A stretch of 57,944 nt of DNA from Agrobacterium sp. a22-2 (lineage in GTDB: Bacteria > Pseudomonadota > Alphaproteobacteria > Rhizobiales > Rhizobiaceae): positions 1-57,944 of the forward strand of contig NZ_JAAXMM010000022.1 in NCBI RefSeq assembly GCF_012276985.1, in the 5' to 3' direction. The translations under genes and the position numbers were made by a program. Below are positions 31,472-40,405 of this stretch, one piece after another; the first letter of the stretch is position 1, and the number at the start of each line of letters is the position of its first letter. The notes beneath the pieces are model-generated. The model worked only from the letters and a program-made list of their open reading frames with translations. It had not been told where the DNA came from and did not search any database.

Positions 31472-33063
31472 AGCGCGCCTCCTGTCGGAAAGACGGACCG
31501 CAGATAGGATTGCGGATCGGCAAGGCTTGCCGCCGCCCCTTGGGTGAGTTGCAGGAGCTGTTCGGGAAAGAGGCCGAACCAGACGACCAGCGCCGTCAGG
31601 ACGAGGATCGGCAGGCCCGATGTCCAGCCGATGGCAAAGCTGGCCTCGGTCGCCTCCCTGCCCGCGGCACTACCGTCAACCGCCGCCAGCGCCGGCACCG
31701 GGCGCCAGTAGGCCAGCAGGAACAGGCGGCCGAAGGCGATGGTGGTGACGAAGCCGGAGATCAGGATCGCCGCCGTCAGCCACCAGGCGCCGATATCCAG
31801 CGAGGCCTTGACCAGCATGGCCTTCGGCCAGAAGCCGGAAAACGGCGGCAGGCCGCTGCCGGCAAAAAACAGTGCCAGCGACAGATAGGCAAAGGCCGGC
31901 GCCTGGCGATAGAGGCCGGACAGGCCATGCAGGTCGAAGCTGCCGCCAAGGCGGGCAGCGATGCCGGCGACGAGATAGAGCGCCGTCATCAGCACGATCG
32001 AGTGCAGGGCATAGAAGATGGTGGCGCTGAGGCCCGCTTCCGCGCCGATCGCCACGCCGGCCAGCATGTAGCCGATGCCGGAGACGACGATGAAGCCCAA
32101 GAACCGCCGCAGGTCGCTCTGGGCCAGCGCGCCAAGCGCCCCGAGGATCATGGTGGCGGCGGCGGCAATGGCGATCGCCAGGCTCAGCGCCTCGCGCTCG
32201 ACCGGAAACAGCATGACCATGGTGCGCAGCAGCGCATAGACGCCGACCTTGGTCAAAAGGCCGGCAAACAGCGCCGAGACCACGACGCGCGGCGTGTGAT
32301 AGGAGGCCGGCAGCCAGAAATTGACCGGGAACGCCGCCGCCTTCATGCCGAAGGCCAGCGTGAACAGGGCGGCAATGGTCATCAGCGGTGCCGTGTCGCG
32401 CAACCCGTCGGCCTTGGCGGCGATATCGGCCATGTTGAGCGTGCCGAACACCGCATAGAGATAGCCGACCGTGATCAGGAACAGGGTGGTGGCAATCAGG
32501 TTCAGCACCGCATATTTCAGCGCGCCGTCGATCTGCCGGCGCTCGGAGCCGAGGATCAGCAGGCCGAAGGACGAGATCAGCAGGACTTCGAACCAGACAT
32601 AGAGGTTGAAGATATCGCCGGTGAGAAATGCGCCGGAGACGCCGGCCATCAGCACCATCAAAAAGGGATAGAAGCCATAGCGCCGGCCGCTGTCGTTGAT
32701 ATCGGCAAGCGCATAGACGCCTCCGGCCAATGCAACGATGGCGGCGGTGAGCGCCAGCAGGGCGCCAGTCAGGTCGACGGTGAAGGCGATGCCGAAGGGC
32801 GGCAGCCAGCGGCCCATCATGAAGGTGATGGGGCCTTCTGAGGCGACATGGGCCAGCAGCAGCGCGTCGATCACCACCAGCAGCGCCAGCGCCGGCACGG
32901 CGATCATCGCATGCAGCCTGATCCGGTGGCGGATCATCATCAGCACGGCGCCGACCGTCAGGCAGAGGGCGACGGGGGCAATGGTCAGCCATTGCTCGAA
33001 GCGGGCCGGCTCCATGACCAGGGCGACCGACAGGTCGGCGATATGAGCTTGCGTTGCAGCCAT
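31468..33063 (-). CDS. mnhD: Monovalent cation/H+ antiporter subunit D
   Basis: 531 residues, a NuoL/M/N-like proton-channel subunit with about 14 helices. Signatures: LTGDIFNLYVWFEVLLISSF (helix with the conserved Glu), YAVLNLIATTLFLITVGYLY, and MKAAAFPVNFWLPASYHTPR with the broken-helix Lys. Residue order fits MrpD/PhaD rather than NuoN because it sits between mnhC and mnhE. Couples cation export to proton influx. Full length, no defect. Confidence 0.94.
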   Translation of the reverse strand: MAATQAHIADLSVALVMEPARFEQWLTIAPVALCLTVGAVLMMIRHRIRLHAMIAVPALALLVVIDALLLAHVASEGPITFMMGRWLPPFGIAFTVDLTGALLALTAAIVALAGGVYALADINDSGRRYGFYPFLMVLMAGVSGAFLTGDIFNLYVWFEVLLISSFGLLILGSERRQIDGALKYAVLNLIATTLFLITVGYLYAVFGTLNMADIAAKADGLRDTAPLMTIAALFTLAFGMKAAAFPVNFWLPASYHTPRVVVSALFAGLLTKVGVYALLRTMVMLFPVEREALSLAIAIAAAATMILGALGALAQSDLRRFLGFIVVSGIGYMLAGVAIGAEAGLSATIFYALHSIVLMTALYLVAGIAARLGGSFDLHGLSGLYRQAPAFAYLSLALFFAGSGLPPFSGFWPKAMLVKASLDIGAWWLTAAILISGFVTTIAFGRLFLLAYWRPVPALAAVDGSAAGREATEASFAIGWTSGLPILVLTALVVWFGLFPEQLLQLTQGAAASLADPQSYLRSVFPTGGAL

Positions 33064-33085
33064 GACTTATTCCGGTATCCCCATG

Positions 33086-33463
33086 TCAGTAGCCAAGCGG
33101 CGGAAGTGGCTGGTCTTCAGGCTCGGCCAGGCGCATCTCGTCGGTATCGTCGGTCTTCAGTTCCTGAAAGGCGCGGTAGGACAGCACCAGAAGGAAGGCA
33201 AAGAAGGAGAAGGAAATGACGATGGCCGTCAGGATCAGCGCCTGAGGCAGCGGATTGGCGGCCTCCGCGCTTAAGACATCGCTGCCGGCGCCGATGATCG
33301 GCGGCACTTCGCGGGTCAGCCGGCCCGAGGTGAACAGCAGCAGGTTGACCGCATTGCCGAGAATGGCGATGCCGAGCAAGACCCGCACGATATGTCGAGA
33401 GAGCATGAGATAGATCGCCGCGGCGAAGAAGATGCCGACCATGCCGGCAAACAACGCTTCCAT
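33086..33463 (-). CDS. mnhC: Monovalent cation/H+ antiporter subunit C
   Basis: 125 residues, NuoK-like with three helices: LFAGMVGIFFAAAIYLMLSR, VLLGIAILGNAVNLLLFTSG, then PQALILTAIVISFSFFAFLL. The family marker GNAVNLLLF and PLPQALILTAIVI are intact. The start overlaps the mnhB stop by 1 nt; 22 nt separate it from mnhD. Confidence 0.94.
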   Translation of the reverse strand: MEALFAGMVGIFFAAAIYLMLSRHIVRVLLGIAILGNAVNLLLFTSGRLTREVPPIIGAGSDVLSAEAANPLPQALILTAIVISFSFFAFLLVLSYRAFQELKTDDTDEMRLAEPEDQPLPPLGY

Positions 33464-33882
33464 CAGTCGTGATCCCTTTCTTCCAGAGCCAGCGCAATCG
33501 AGGTGATGGCACCGACCCCCACGAGATAGACGCCGACATCGAAGGACATGACGGTGGCGAGCGGCACCTCGACACCGAAGATTTCCGGATAGACCCAGAG
33601 ACCGGTCATGAAGGGCACGCCGAAGATGGCCGACAACAGGCCGGAAAGACAGGCCAGAAGCAGCCCGGCGCCGGCAATCGACATGGGGTGGACGATGATG
33701 GCGCGGCGCACGGCCTGCACGCCATAGGCAATGCCGTAGATGGCCAGCGCCGAGGCGGCGATCAACCCGCCGATGAACCCGCCGCCCGGCTCGTTATGGC
33801 CGCGCAGCAGTACGAAGATCGAGAACAGCACCATGAGGGCGGTGAGAAAGGGCGCGACGGTGCGGAAGATCAGGGTGTTCAT
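33463..33882 (-). CDS. mnhB: Monovalent cation/H+ antiporter subunit B
   Basis: 139 residues from ATG 33882 (CAGGGAGACC upstream). Motifs RTVAPFLTALMVLFSIFVLL, GHNEPGGGFIGGLIAASAL, and SFDVGVYLVGVGAITSIALA are standard for MrpB/PhaB. The longer frame to 33978 is non-coding and enters a palindromic repeat. Separated from mnhA by 286 bp carrying that repeat, so it may have extra control or depend on readthrough. Confidence 0.93.
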   Translation of the reverse strand: MNTLIFRTVAPFLTALMVLFSIFVLLRGHNEPGGGFIGGLIAASALAIYGIAYGVQAVRRAIIVHPMSIAGAGLLLACLSGLLSAIFGVPFMTGLWVYPEIFGVEVPLATVMSFDVGVYLVGVGAITSIALALEERDHD

Positions 33883-33939
33883 GGGCGGTCTCCCTGTGGC
33901 GATGGCAGGTCGGAAATCCGCACTGACCATGACAGCGGG

Positions 33940-34160
33940 CGGAGTACCCCCCTCTGCCCTGCCGGGCATCTCCCCCACACGGGGGGAGATCGGTTCGCGG
34001 ACATGTTCTGCCTCGAATGTACCTCTGAGGTATTTCGCATCGCCCGATTCTGTATGCCCAGGTACCCTACGTCAGCGAAAAACGTCAGGGCGTCGCTCCG
34101 AGTCGATCTCCCCCCGTCTGGGGGAGATGGCCGGCAGGCCGGAGGGGGGTGACGCAGGAG
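33940..34160. repeat. RIME-like palindromic repeat inside the mnh operon
   Basis: Two inverted arms: CATCTCCCCCACACGGGGG near 33969 and its partner near 34108 (TCCCCCCGTCTGGGGGAGAT), with GGCCGGCAGGCCGGAGGGG after it. Same family as 17703-17925. In RNA it could form two strong hairpins between mnhA and mnhB. No gene is in this gap. Confidence 0.75.
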
Positions 34161-34168
34161 TACAGCCA

Positions 34169-36499
34169 TCATGCCTTGCCCCCCGTCACCCGAATGCGGA
34201 TCAGGGCGAGGATGGAGAGGCCGGTGATCATCACCACGGAGATTTCGCCGAGCGTGTCGACGCCGCGGAAGTCGACGATGATGACGTTGACGACATTGGC
34301 GCCGTGGGCGATCACCTTGGAATAGGTGTTGAAGAAGGTCGTCAGGGTGGGATCGAAGGGCAGTTGCGTCGATTTGAGCAGCAGCATGGCAAAGCCGAGG
34401 CCGCAGGCGATGGATATGGTGCTGTCGAGCATGACCTGATGCGGCGGCCGGTGATCGGACGGCGACAGGCGCAGGCGGGTCATGACCAGCGCGAGGATGA
34501 CCACCGACAGGGTTTCCACCATGAACTGGGTGAAGGACAGATCCGGCGCGCCGAACAGCAGGAAGATCATCGCCACGGCAAAGCCCTGGATGCCGAGGGA
34601 GACGATGGCGGTCAGGCGGTCCTTGGCGGCCAGCACGGCAAACAGGCCGACAATGGCGATGGCAAAGAAGGTGAGTTCGTGGAAGCGCACATCGGCCGGC
34701 CAGACCGGCAGGTCGGGCAGTTCACCGTACAGGATCGGCGGCACGATCAGCACCAGTGCCACCAGGGCAAAGGTGAAGGTGACGTAGAATTCCAGCCGGC
34801 CGTTCTGGACGAGGCGCGTCAGCCGGAACGAGAAGCGCACCAGCGCCTCCATGCAAATGTCGAAGCCCTTGTCCGGCCCGGCGCCGATCGTCTCCAGCAG
34901 GCTGGCGACGGCGGCCCGCACCCGGTCGATCATCAGGAACAGGACGGCGCCGAGCGCCACCGTCAGCGCCGACAAAGCCAGCGGCAGGCCGATATGCGGT
35001 GCCAGGCTGATATCGATGACGGTTGCCACGCCCGAGACGGCAGTGGCCATCGGCGAGGAGACATAGGTATGAGCAAGACCTGAGAACAGGGCGGCGGCAA
35101 GGCCCACCAGCGCCAGCACCAGCGGGCCGAGCCAGAGCAGAACGGGGCCTTCATGGGCGTGTTTCGGCGTCTCGACCTTTACGCCCAGGAAAGGCTTCAG
35201 TGCCACGGCAAAGCCGATCGCCAGCATCAGGGCATTGCCAACGATGGCGACGATGGAAAAGACCACCGAGCGCGGATCGCCATGGGCAAGGGCCGCGTAG
35301 ACCTCTTCCTTTGCCAGGAAGCCGAAGAAGGGCGGCAGGCCGCCCATGGAGATGGCGGCAAACAGGGCGGCGACGAAGGTGATCGGCATGGCGCGGCGCA
35401 GGCCGCCGAGTTTTGTGACGTCGCGGACGCCGGTCTCGTGGTCGATCAGGCCGGCGACCATGAACAGCGCGCCCTTGAACAGCGAATGGGCGACCAGATA
35501 GAGTACGGCAGCAGTGATCGCGTGCTCCGATCCGAATCCCGTCAGCATGACCAAGAGGCCAAGCGAGGCGACGGTGGTATAGGCCAGCATCAGTTTCAGG
35601 TCGGTCTGGCGGACAGCCAGCACGGCGCCGACGACCAGCGTGATACCGCCGAAGAAGGGCAACAGGATTTCCCAGGCCGGTGTCTCACCCATCACGGGGT
35701 TGAGCCGCATCAGGAGATAGACGCCGGCTTTGACCATGGTGGCGGAATGCAGATAGGCGGAGACCGGGGTCGGCGCTTCCATGGCATTGGGCAGCCAGAA
35801 ATGGAACGGAAACTGCGCCGACTTGGTGAAGGCGCCGCCGAGGATCAGGAACAGCGCGGCGAGATAAAACGGGCTGGCGCGGACGATATCGCCGGTATGC
35901 AGCAGCAGCGACAGCTGCGTGACGCCGGAAATGTTCCACAGAAGGATCAGCCCGGCGAGCAGTGCCAAACCGCCGCCGCCGGTGACGACCAGCGCCTGCA
36001 GGGCGGCGCGGCGCGACCGCTCGCGCTCGTGATCGAAGCCGATCAGCAGGAAGGAGGTGATCGACGTCAGCTCCCAATAGATAAACAGCATCAGCACACT
36101 GTCGGAGACGACGACGCCGAGCATGGCGCCCATGAACAGCAGCAGGAAGGAGAAGAACCGCCCCTGATGGGCATGGCCCTTCATGTAGCCGCCGGAATAG
36201 AGCACGATCAGCGTGCCGATGCCGGTGATCAGCAGGGCGAAGGTCAGCGACAGGCCGTCGAGGAACCAGGAGAAGCTTAAGTTATAGCTCGGCACCCAGG
36301 CATACCCGCCGGTCACCACCTCGCCGGCCGCGATTTCCGGCAGGAATTTCAGGAAATGCACGAAGGCGAAGGCCGGCACCAGGGCCAGCACCCAGGCGGC
36401 ATTGTGGCCGAGACGTCTGGTGAGCAGCGGTGCGGCGAGTGCTGCCGCAAACGGCAGCAGCAAGGCCAGCAATGTCAGACCAGCGGTGTCAGCGAACAT
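34169..36499 (-). CDS. mnhA: Monovalent cation/H+ antiporter subunit A
   Basis: 776 residues from ATG 36499 (AGGGAGACACC upstream). NuoL-like core with YWELTSITSFLLIGFDHERE, FLILGGAFTKSAQFPFHFWL, and HSLFKGALFMVAGLIDHETG. The C-terminal MrpA-specific part (DUF4040-like region with MIFLLFGAPDLSFTQFMVET, and a last domain VIIVDFRGVDTLGEISVVMI) is complete. Largest subunit of the Mrp complex. First gene of the A-G operon. The frame to 36592 has no ribosome site. Confidence 0.95.
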   Translation of the reverse strand: MFADTAGLTLLALLLPFAAALAAPLLTRRLGHNAAWVLALVPAFAFVHFLKFLPEIAAGEVVTGGYAWVPSYNLSFSWFLDGLSLTFALLITGIGTLIVLYSGGYMKGHAHQGRFFSFLLLFMGAMLGVVVSDSVLMLFIYWELTSITSFLLIGFDHERERSRRAALQALVVTGGGGLALLAGLILLWNISGVTQLSLLLHTGDIVRASPFYLAALFLILGGAFTKSAQFPFHFWLPNAMEAPTPVSAYLHSATMVKAGVYLLMRLNPVMGETPAWEILLPFFGGITLVVGAVLAVRQTDLKLMLAYTTVASLGLLVMLTGFGSEHAITAAVLYLVAHSLFKGALFMVAGLIDHETGVRDVTKLGGLRRAMPITFVAALFAAISMGGLPPFFGFLAKEEVYAALAHGDPRSVVFSIVAIVGNALMLAIGFAVALKPFLGVKVETPKHAHEGPVLLWLGPLVLALVGLAAALFSGLAHTYVSSPMATAVSGVATVIDISLAPHIGLPLALSALTVALGAVLFLMIDRVRAAVASLLETIGAGPDKGFDICMEALVRFSFRLTRLVQNGRLEFYVTFTFALVALVLIVPPILYGELPDLPVWPADVRFHELTFFAIAIVGLFAVLAAKDRLTAIVSLGIQGFAVAMIFLLFGAPDLSFTQFMVETLSVVILALVMTRLRLSPSDHRPPHQVMLDSTISIACGLGFAMLLLKSTQLPFDPTLTTFFNTYSKVIAHGANVVNVIIVDFRGVDTLGEISVVMITGLSILALIRIRVTGGKA

Positions 36500-36649
36500 G
36501 GTGTCTCCCTGTTGGCGCCCATCCCCGCAGACCCGGCAAAGCCGGCGGCACCCGCGGAAGTCCCTGTTAGGCCAAAGGCGCTGCTGCCTCAAGGCCTTTG
36601 CGGAATTTTGCCGGTTTTTACGGCAGTGATCACGATGACGTCAGGTGGG

Positions 36650-36860
36650 GCCTGCCCCTCATCCCCGGCGCAACGCGTTGCGCCTGAGCTGCCGCCACCT
36701 TCTCCCCGCAGGCGGGGAGAAGGCCGAGCCTTCGCAGACGGCGTTGACACCAGACGCCGATAGATGCGGTGCCTAATTCGGGTCACGTCCCCTCTCCCCG
36801 CATGCGGGGAGAGGTCGGAGCAACTTGTTGCTCCAGGGGCGAGACCCGAAGGTGGACGCC
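36650..36860. repeat. Palindromic repeat cluster upstream of mnhA and msrB
   Basis: Hairpin words CTTCTCCCCGCAGGCGGGGA, CCTCTCCCCGCATGCGGGGA and GAGCAACTTGTTGCTC, plus GCGCAACGCGTTGCGC. These are short perfect dyads typical of dispersed palindromic units. They occupy the gap 36500-36956 along with the divergent promoters; no gene is seen. Confidence 0.7.
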
Positions 36861-36956
36861 AACTAAGCGGACACAGATGACGGGGTTTCGGCATGAAGAA
36901 CATTGCCGTCACCCATCGCACGACCTATCTATCTGCCAACAGACGGAGGCATGGAC

Positions 36957-37364
36957 ATGAACGACACCACCACACCGAAAATCGAAAAAACCGATGCCGA
37001 ATGGCGCGAGCAGTTGACGCCGGACCAGTATCGCATCCTGCGCGAGCACGGCACCGAGCGGGCGTTCAGCGGTCCCTATTGGGACCAGTTCGACAAGGGG
37101 CTCTATCGCTGCGCGGCCTGCGATACGCCGCTGTTTTACTCCGATACCAAGTTCGATGCCGGCTGCGGCTGGCCGAGCTATTTCGAGCCGGTAACGCCTG
37201 GCGCGGTCACCGAGCACAAGGATACCGCCTTCGGCATGGTGCGCACCGAAATCCGCTGCGCCAGCTGCGGCGGGCATCTGGGCCACGTCTTTCCCGACGG
37301 CCCGAAGCCGACCGGCCTGCGCTACTGCATCAACGGCCATTCGATGGTGTTCGAGCGGGCGTGA
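36957..37364 (+). CDS. msrB: Peptide-methionine (R)-S-oxide reductase MsrB
   Basis: 135 residues from ATG 36957, 7 nt after GGAGG. Zinc ligands Cys52, Cys55 (CAAC), Cys101 and Cys104 (CASC). The catalytic Cys124 is in RYCINGHSM. The motif GCGWPSYFEPV and GGHLGHVFPDG are conserved. It repairs R-methionine sulfoxide in proteins using thioredoxin. No signal peptide, so cytosolic. A longer frame from 36903 lacks a ribosome site. Monocistronic. Confidence 0.95.
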   Translation: MNDTTTPKIEKTDAEWREQLTPDQYRILREHGTERAFSGPYWDQFDKGLYRCAACDTPLFYSDTKFDAGCGWPSYFEPVTPGAVTEHKDTAFGMVRTEIRCASCGGHLGHVFPDGPKPTGLRYCINGHSMVFERA

Positions 37365-37512
37365 GCGCGGTCGGGCGCGGTTTACAACGTTTGCGGATGC
37401 GCTGACGTTTACCCCAGTCTGGCCGGCCCGGCCTCTCCCCCTACCGACCCTTGCAATCTGCGCGGAGATCGCCGAGGCTGCCGGGGTGGCGACAGGCGGG
37501 AGAGCAAGGGCG

Positions 37513-38148
37513 ATGGGACGGGAAGCGCTTGGGACCGGCCGTTGGAAGGGGCAATCGGGCGCAGTGAAGGCCCTGCTCGAAAGCGATGCGATCATTCTGC
37601 GCGGCGCGGTGCGCGCCAGGTTTGCCCGATCGACCCTGTCCGATATCCGCGCCCAGGGCGATACCCTGTCGATGATGGCCGAAGGTGAACCCGTAGAACT
37701 GGAGCTCGGCCATGCCGAAGCGGTCAAATGGGTGAGCGTCCTGCAGAAGCCGTTGCCGACCCTGGCCCACAAACTCGGCGTCGGCCCTGAAACCCCGGCC
37801 CATGTGCTGGGGCCTCTCGACGATGCCGCGCTTTGCGAGGCGCTTGCCGGCGCGGTCGTGCCATCGGCCGGCGAGGCCTCCATGCTGATTGCCATTCTGC
37901 GGGAGGAGGCCGATCTTGCCGCCGCCCTGCTGGTGTCGCAGGCCCATGCAGGCCTGCCGATCTGGTGTGTCTATGGCAAGGGTCCGTTCAAGACGGTGAG
38001 CGACGGCACGATCCGCAGCTTTCTGCGGGCCAGCGGCTATGTCGACAGCAAGACCAGCGCCGTATCGGACCGGCTGACGGCGACCCGATACGCGCCGGCC
38101 GGCAAGCCGGCGCCCCCTCAGCGGGTCATGGCCACCAAAGCGAAATAG
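37513..38148 (+). CDS. Conserved hypothetical, DUF3052-like C-terminus
   Basis: 211 residues from ATG 37513 (AAGGG upstream; a GTG at 37486 is possible). The N-terminal half has VELELGHAEAVKWVSVLQKP. The C-terminal half (ILREEADLAAALLVSQAHAG, then IWCVYGKGPFKTVSDGTIRS and SKTSAVSDRLTATRYA) resembles the Rossmann-like DUF3052 pattern of a strand, K/G loop, helix, and final D-x-L/W-x-A-x-R/K-Y strand. This is a tentative family link. The last 31 nt overlap the convergent VOC gene. Function unknown. Confidence 0.65.
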   Translation: MGREALGTGRWKGQSGAVKALLESDAIILRGAVRARFARSTLSDIRAQGDTLSMMAEGEPVELELGHAEAVKWVSVLQKPLPTLAHKLGVGPETPAHVLGPLDDAALCEALAGAVVPSAGEASMLIAILREEADLAAALLVSQAHAGLPIWCVYGKGPFKTVSDGTIRSFLRASGYVDSKTSAVSDRLTATRYAPAGKPAPPQRVMATKAK

Positions 38149-38894
38149 GCACCCTGCGGATCGAGGCACTGGATGATCCAGGCGGGGCCCGGCACTTCCA
38201 TCGGCCCGTTGATCACCTGGCCGCCGCCCGCCTTGACCCGCTCGGCGGCGGCATCGATCGCCTCGACATTGATGTAGTAACCCCAGAAGGGCATGGGCAC
38301 ATCCGCCGGCTTGGTCATCATGCCGCCGATGGCAGCACCGCCCTGGCCGAACAGCTGGTAGACGCCCATCGGCCCCATATCGACGGCGGTGTCTTTTTGC
38401 CAACCGAACATCTTTGCGTAGAAGGCAAAGGCCTCCTCGCCGTTTTCGGCCATCAGTTCGCGCCAGCCGAAGGTGCCGGGGGTGTTTGCTTCCGGCTCCG
38501 GCGGCAGGGGGCCGTCGGGCATGTTGGGCTTGAACAGGCAGATGACGGCCCCTTGCGGATCGGCAACGACGGCAAACCGGCCGATGCCGGGAATGTCGTG
38601 CGGCGCCATGTGCACGGCGCCGCCTTCGGCTGCAAACTCGCCGGCCTTGGCATCGACATCGTCGACGGCGACATAGCCGGTCCAGTTGGGCGGGATCTGC
38701 CGGGCAAGCATATCCGGCGTCAGCTCCATCAGGCCGGCGGTGCCCATGTCATAGCCCGGAATGTTGAAAAGGCTGTAGGACATGCCCTGCATGCCGCTGT
38801 CCTTGCACTGCCAGCCGGCGACGTCGCCATAAAATTTGGCTGCCGCCGCCGTGTCGGTGGTCATCAGTTCGTACCAGACGAAACTTCCCTGCAT
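38118..38894 (-). CDS. Two-domain VOC (glyoxalase-fold) protein
   Basis: 258 residues with two vicinal-oxygen-chelate modules: FVWYELMTTDTAAAAKFYGD with DPQGAVICLFKP, and FGWRELMAENGEEAFAFYAK with DPQGAYFALVAM. Proteins of this kind (27-kDa antigen/CFP30B-like) bind metal or small ligands; the substrate is not predicted. First-domain metal ligands are only partly conserved. It is followed upstream by DUF1579 and DUF899 genes on the same strand, a stress-type cluster. It overlaps the convergent DUF3052-like gene by 31 nt. Confidence 0.88.
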   Translation of the reverse strand: MQGSFVWYELMTTDTAAAAKFYGDVAGWQCKDSGMQGMSYSLFNIPGYDMGTAGLMELTPDMLARQIPPNWTGYVAVDDVDAKAGEFAAEGGAVHMAPHDIPGIGRFAVVADPQGAVICLFKPNMPDGPLPPEPEANTPGTFGWRELMAENGEEAFAFYAKMFGWQKDTAVDMGPMGVYQLFGQGGAAIGGMMTKPADVPMPFWGYYINVEAIDAAAERVKAGGGQVINGPMEVPGPAWIIQCLDPQGAYFALVAMTR

Positions 38895-38936
38895 GATGAA
38901 AAAACCTTCTCTCTTTGATGGGGGGCGGCGCCGGTC

Positions 38937-39422
38937 TCAGGCACGCGTGAATTCGCTTCTCATGAACGTCTTGAACGTGCCGTCCGGCTGCCGCACGCTG
39001 CCGGTCAGGCGGCGGTGGTCATCATCGATGAAGGTGATGACATCGCGATAAAGGTCGGTCCTCTTCGGATCGTCGAAAGCCGGGCCTTCGGCCTCCAGCG
39101 TCAGGGTCATGCCGTCTGGCTCGACCCAGCCCTTGTAGACCCAGAGCTTGGTCATCATCGAGCCGATCCAGCTGCCGACATAGTGGCCGGCGACCGGATC
39201 GTAACCAAGCGTCATCACCATGGAGCTTGGCGTGCCATCCGACATGGCACCCCTGCCCTCGCAGAGATACCAGAGGCCGCCGATCGAGCGGACCTCTTCC
39301 GTCCAGCGCATGGCGGGGTCGTTCGGGTCGTAACCCTCGTGGCCGGTGGCTTCGGTCACCACCCAAGTCCCCATAAGCTTTTCCAGGAAGCGGTGTTCGT
39401 CCTGCGGTTTGGAAAATTCCAT
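38937..39422 (-). CDS. DUF1579 family protein
   Basis: 161 residues, opening EFSKPQDEHRFLEKLMGTW, with GGLWYLCEGRGAMSDG and GYDPVAGHYVGSWIGSMMTK typical of DUF1579, a lipocalin-like beta barrel that may bind small hydrophobic ligands. Located between the VOC and DUF899 genes on the same strand (42 nt and 131 nt gaps). No cofactor motif. Likely cotranscribed with the VOC gene. Confidence 0.88.
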   Translation of the reverse strand: MEFSKPQDEHRFLEKLMGTWVVTEATGHEGYDPNDPAMRWTEEVRSIGGLWYLCEGRGAMSDGTPSSMVMTLGYDPVAGHYVGSWIGSMMTKLWVYKGWVEPDGMTLTLEAEGPAFDDPKRTDLYRDVITFIDDDHRRLTGSVRQPDGTFKTFMRSEFTRA

Positions 39423-39553
39423 GGTCTTCCTCCCGATAAAGCGTGTCGCGATCTTTCAGATTCGCTCCTTACGCTTGATCCCTTTGTTTCGTCGCATGTC
39501 GTGTCCCGAAACCGGTGCCCACTTTCGGGCGACATGCTTGGCGCCTTCACCCG

Positions 39554-40282
39554 TCAGTGGCAGCAGGCCGCGGCCTTGGGCTGGTCCTCGTATTCGTCGT
39601 GACGCCGCACGAAATTCATCGTGCTGTCCTCGTTGCGGCCCTTGGGCGCCCGGTCGAGGATCATCAGCGTGCCGATCAGTTCCTCGCCGCCGCGGGCATA
39701 GCTCGAATAGGTGTGGAAGATCTGGCCCTTCTCATCCTTGTAAAAGGCCGACAGGCCCGGCAGCTCGTCATGGGCATTCTCCGTCGGCGTATCGCGGAAA
39801 TTGTAGAAGACCGAGCCTGATGCCAGCTCATCTTTCGAAAAGGAGACATGGAAATCGCTGTTGAAATTGCTGCCGTTCGACGAGACCCAGGGAAATTTCC
39901 AGCCCATGCGGCGCTTGTAGGCGTCTATCTTGGCCAGTGGCGCCCGCGACACGCAGATGAGCGTCACGTCGTGATGGTTGAGATGCGGCAGGGTGCCGTC
40001 GAGATGGTCGGCCAGGAAGGAACAGCCGGGGCAGCCCGCCTCCCAATCCGGTCCCAGCATAAAATGATAGATCATCAGCTGGCTGCGGCCGTCGAACAGT
40101 TCGGCCAGTGTCTTGCGGCCCGACGGGGTATCGAAGACATAGTCCGTCTCGATCCTGACCCACGGAAGCGCCATTCGCTCGGCGCGGACCTTGTCGCGCA
40201 GATGCGTCTCCTCCTTCTCCCGCAAAAGCAGCGCCTTGCGCGCCTCAAGCCATTCCTCACGCGTGACAACAGGATGATCCAT
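39554..40282 (-). CDS. DUF899 family thioredoxin-like protein
   Basis: 242 residues from ATG 40282 (GAGGAGG upstream). Thioredoxin-like core with MLGPDWEAGCPGCSFLADHL (CPGC in the position of a redox CxxC), HDVTLICVSRAPLAKIDAYK, WKFPWVSSNGSNFNSDF and GLSAFYKDEKGQIFHTYSSY. DUF899 proteins are thought to be oxidoreductases of unknown partner. The C-terminal CCH could bind metal. The gene is divergent from the MarR gene at 40406 across a palindromic operator and is the best candidate target for it. Confidence 0.9.
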   Translation of the reverse strand: MDHPVVTREEWLEARKALLLREKEETHLRDKVRAERMALPWVRIETDYVFDTPSGRKTLAELFDGRSQLMIYHFMLGPDWEAGCPGCSFLADHLDGTLPHLNHHDVTLICVSRAPLAKIDAYKRRMGWKFPWVSSNGSNFNSDFHVSFSKDELASGSVFYNFRDTPTENAHDELPGLSAFYKDEKGQIFHTYSSYARGGEELIGTLMILDRAPKGRNEDSTMNFVRRHDEYEDQPKAAACCH

Positions 40283-40372
40283 TTTCGCCTCCTCAAGCCT
40301 GATGGATGTTGAAAGTCTGACAGAGACCTTTCGCGCGTTCAAGTGAACGGCGGCGCCGCCATGGTTGTCCTT

Positions 40373-40404
40373 GACTATTTACGTTGATATCAACATAAAT
40401 AGTC
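40373..40404 (+). promoter_or_regulatory. 32-bp palindromic operator/promoter of the MarR gene
   Basis: GACTATTTA and TAAATAGTC arms surround GTTGATATCAAC; only one base pair of the 32 breaks symmetry. A -35 TTGACT (40371-40376) and -10 CATAAA (40394-40399), 17 bp apart, are buried in it, so repressor and polymerase cannot bind together. It ends 1 nt before the ATG. Confidence 0.8.
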
Positions 40405-40405
40405 C

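Noticed and set aside
30585..31523. 312-residue frame containing mnhF as its C-terminus
   Set aside because: The N-terminal 174 residues lie over mnhE in another frame; the true mnhF start is 31001, overlapping mnhE by 4 nt.
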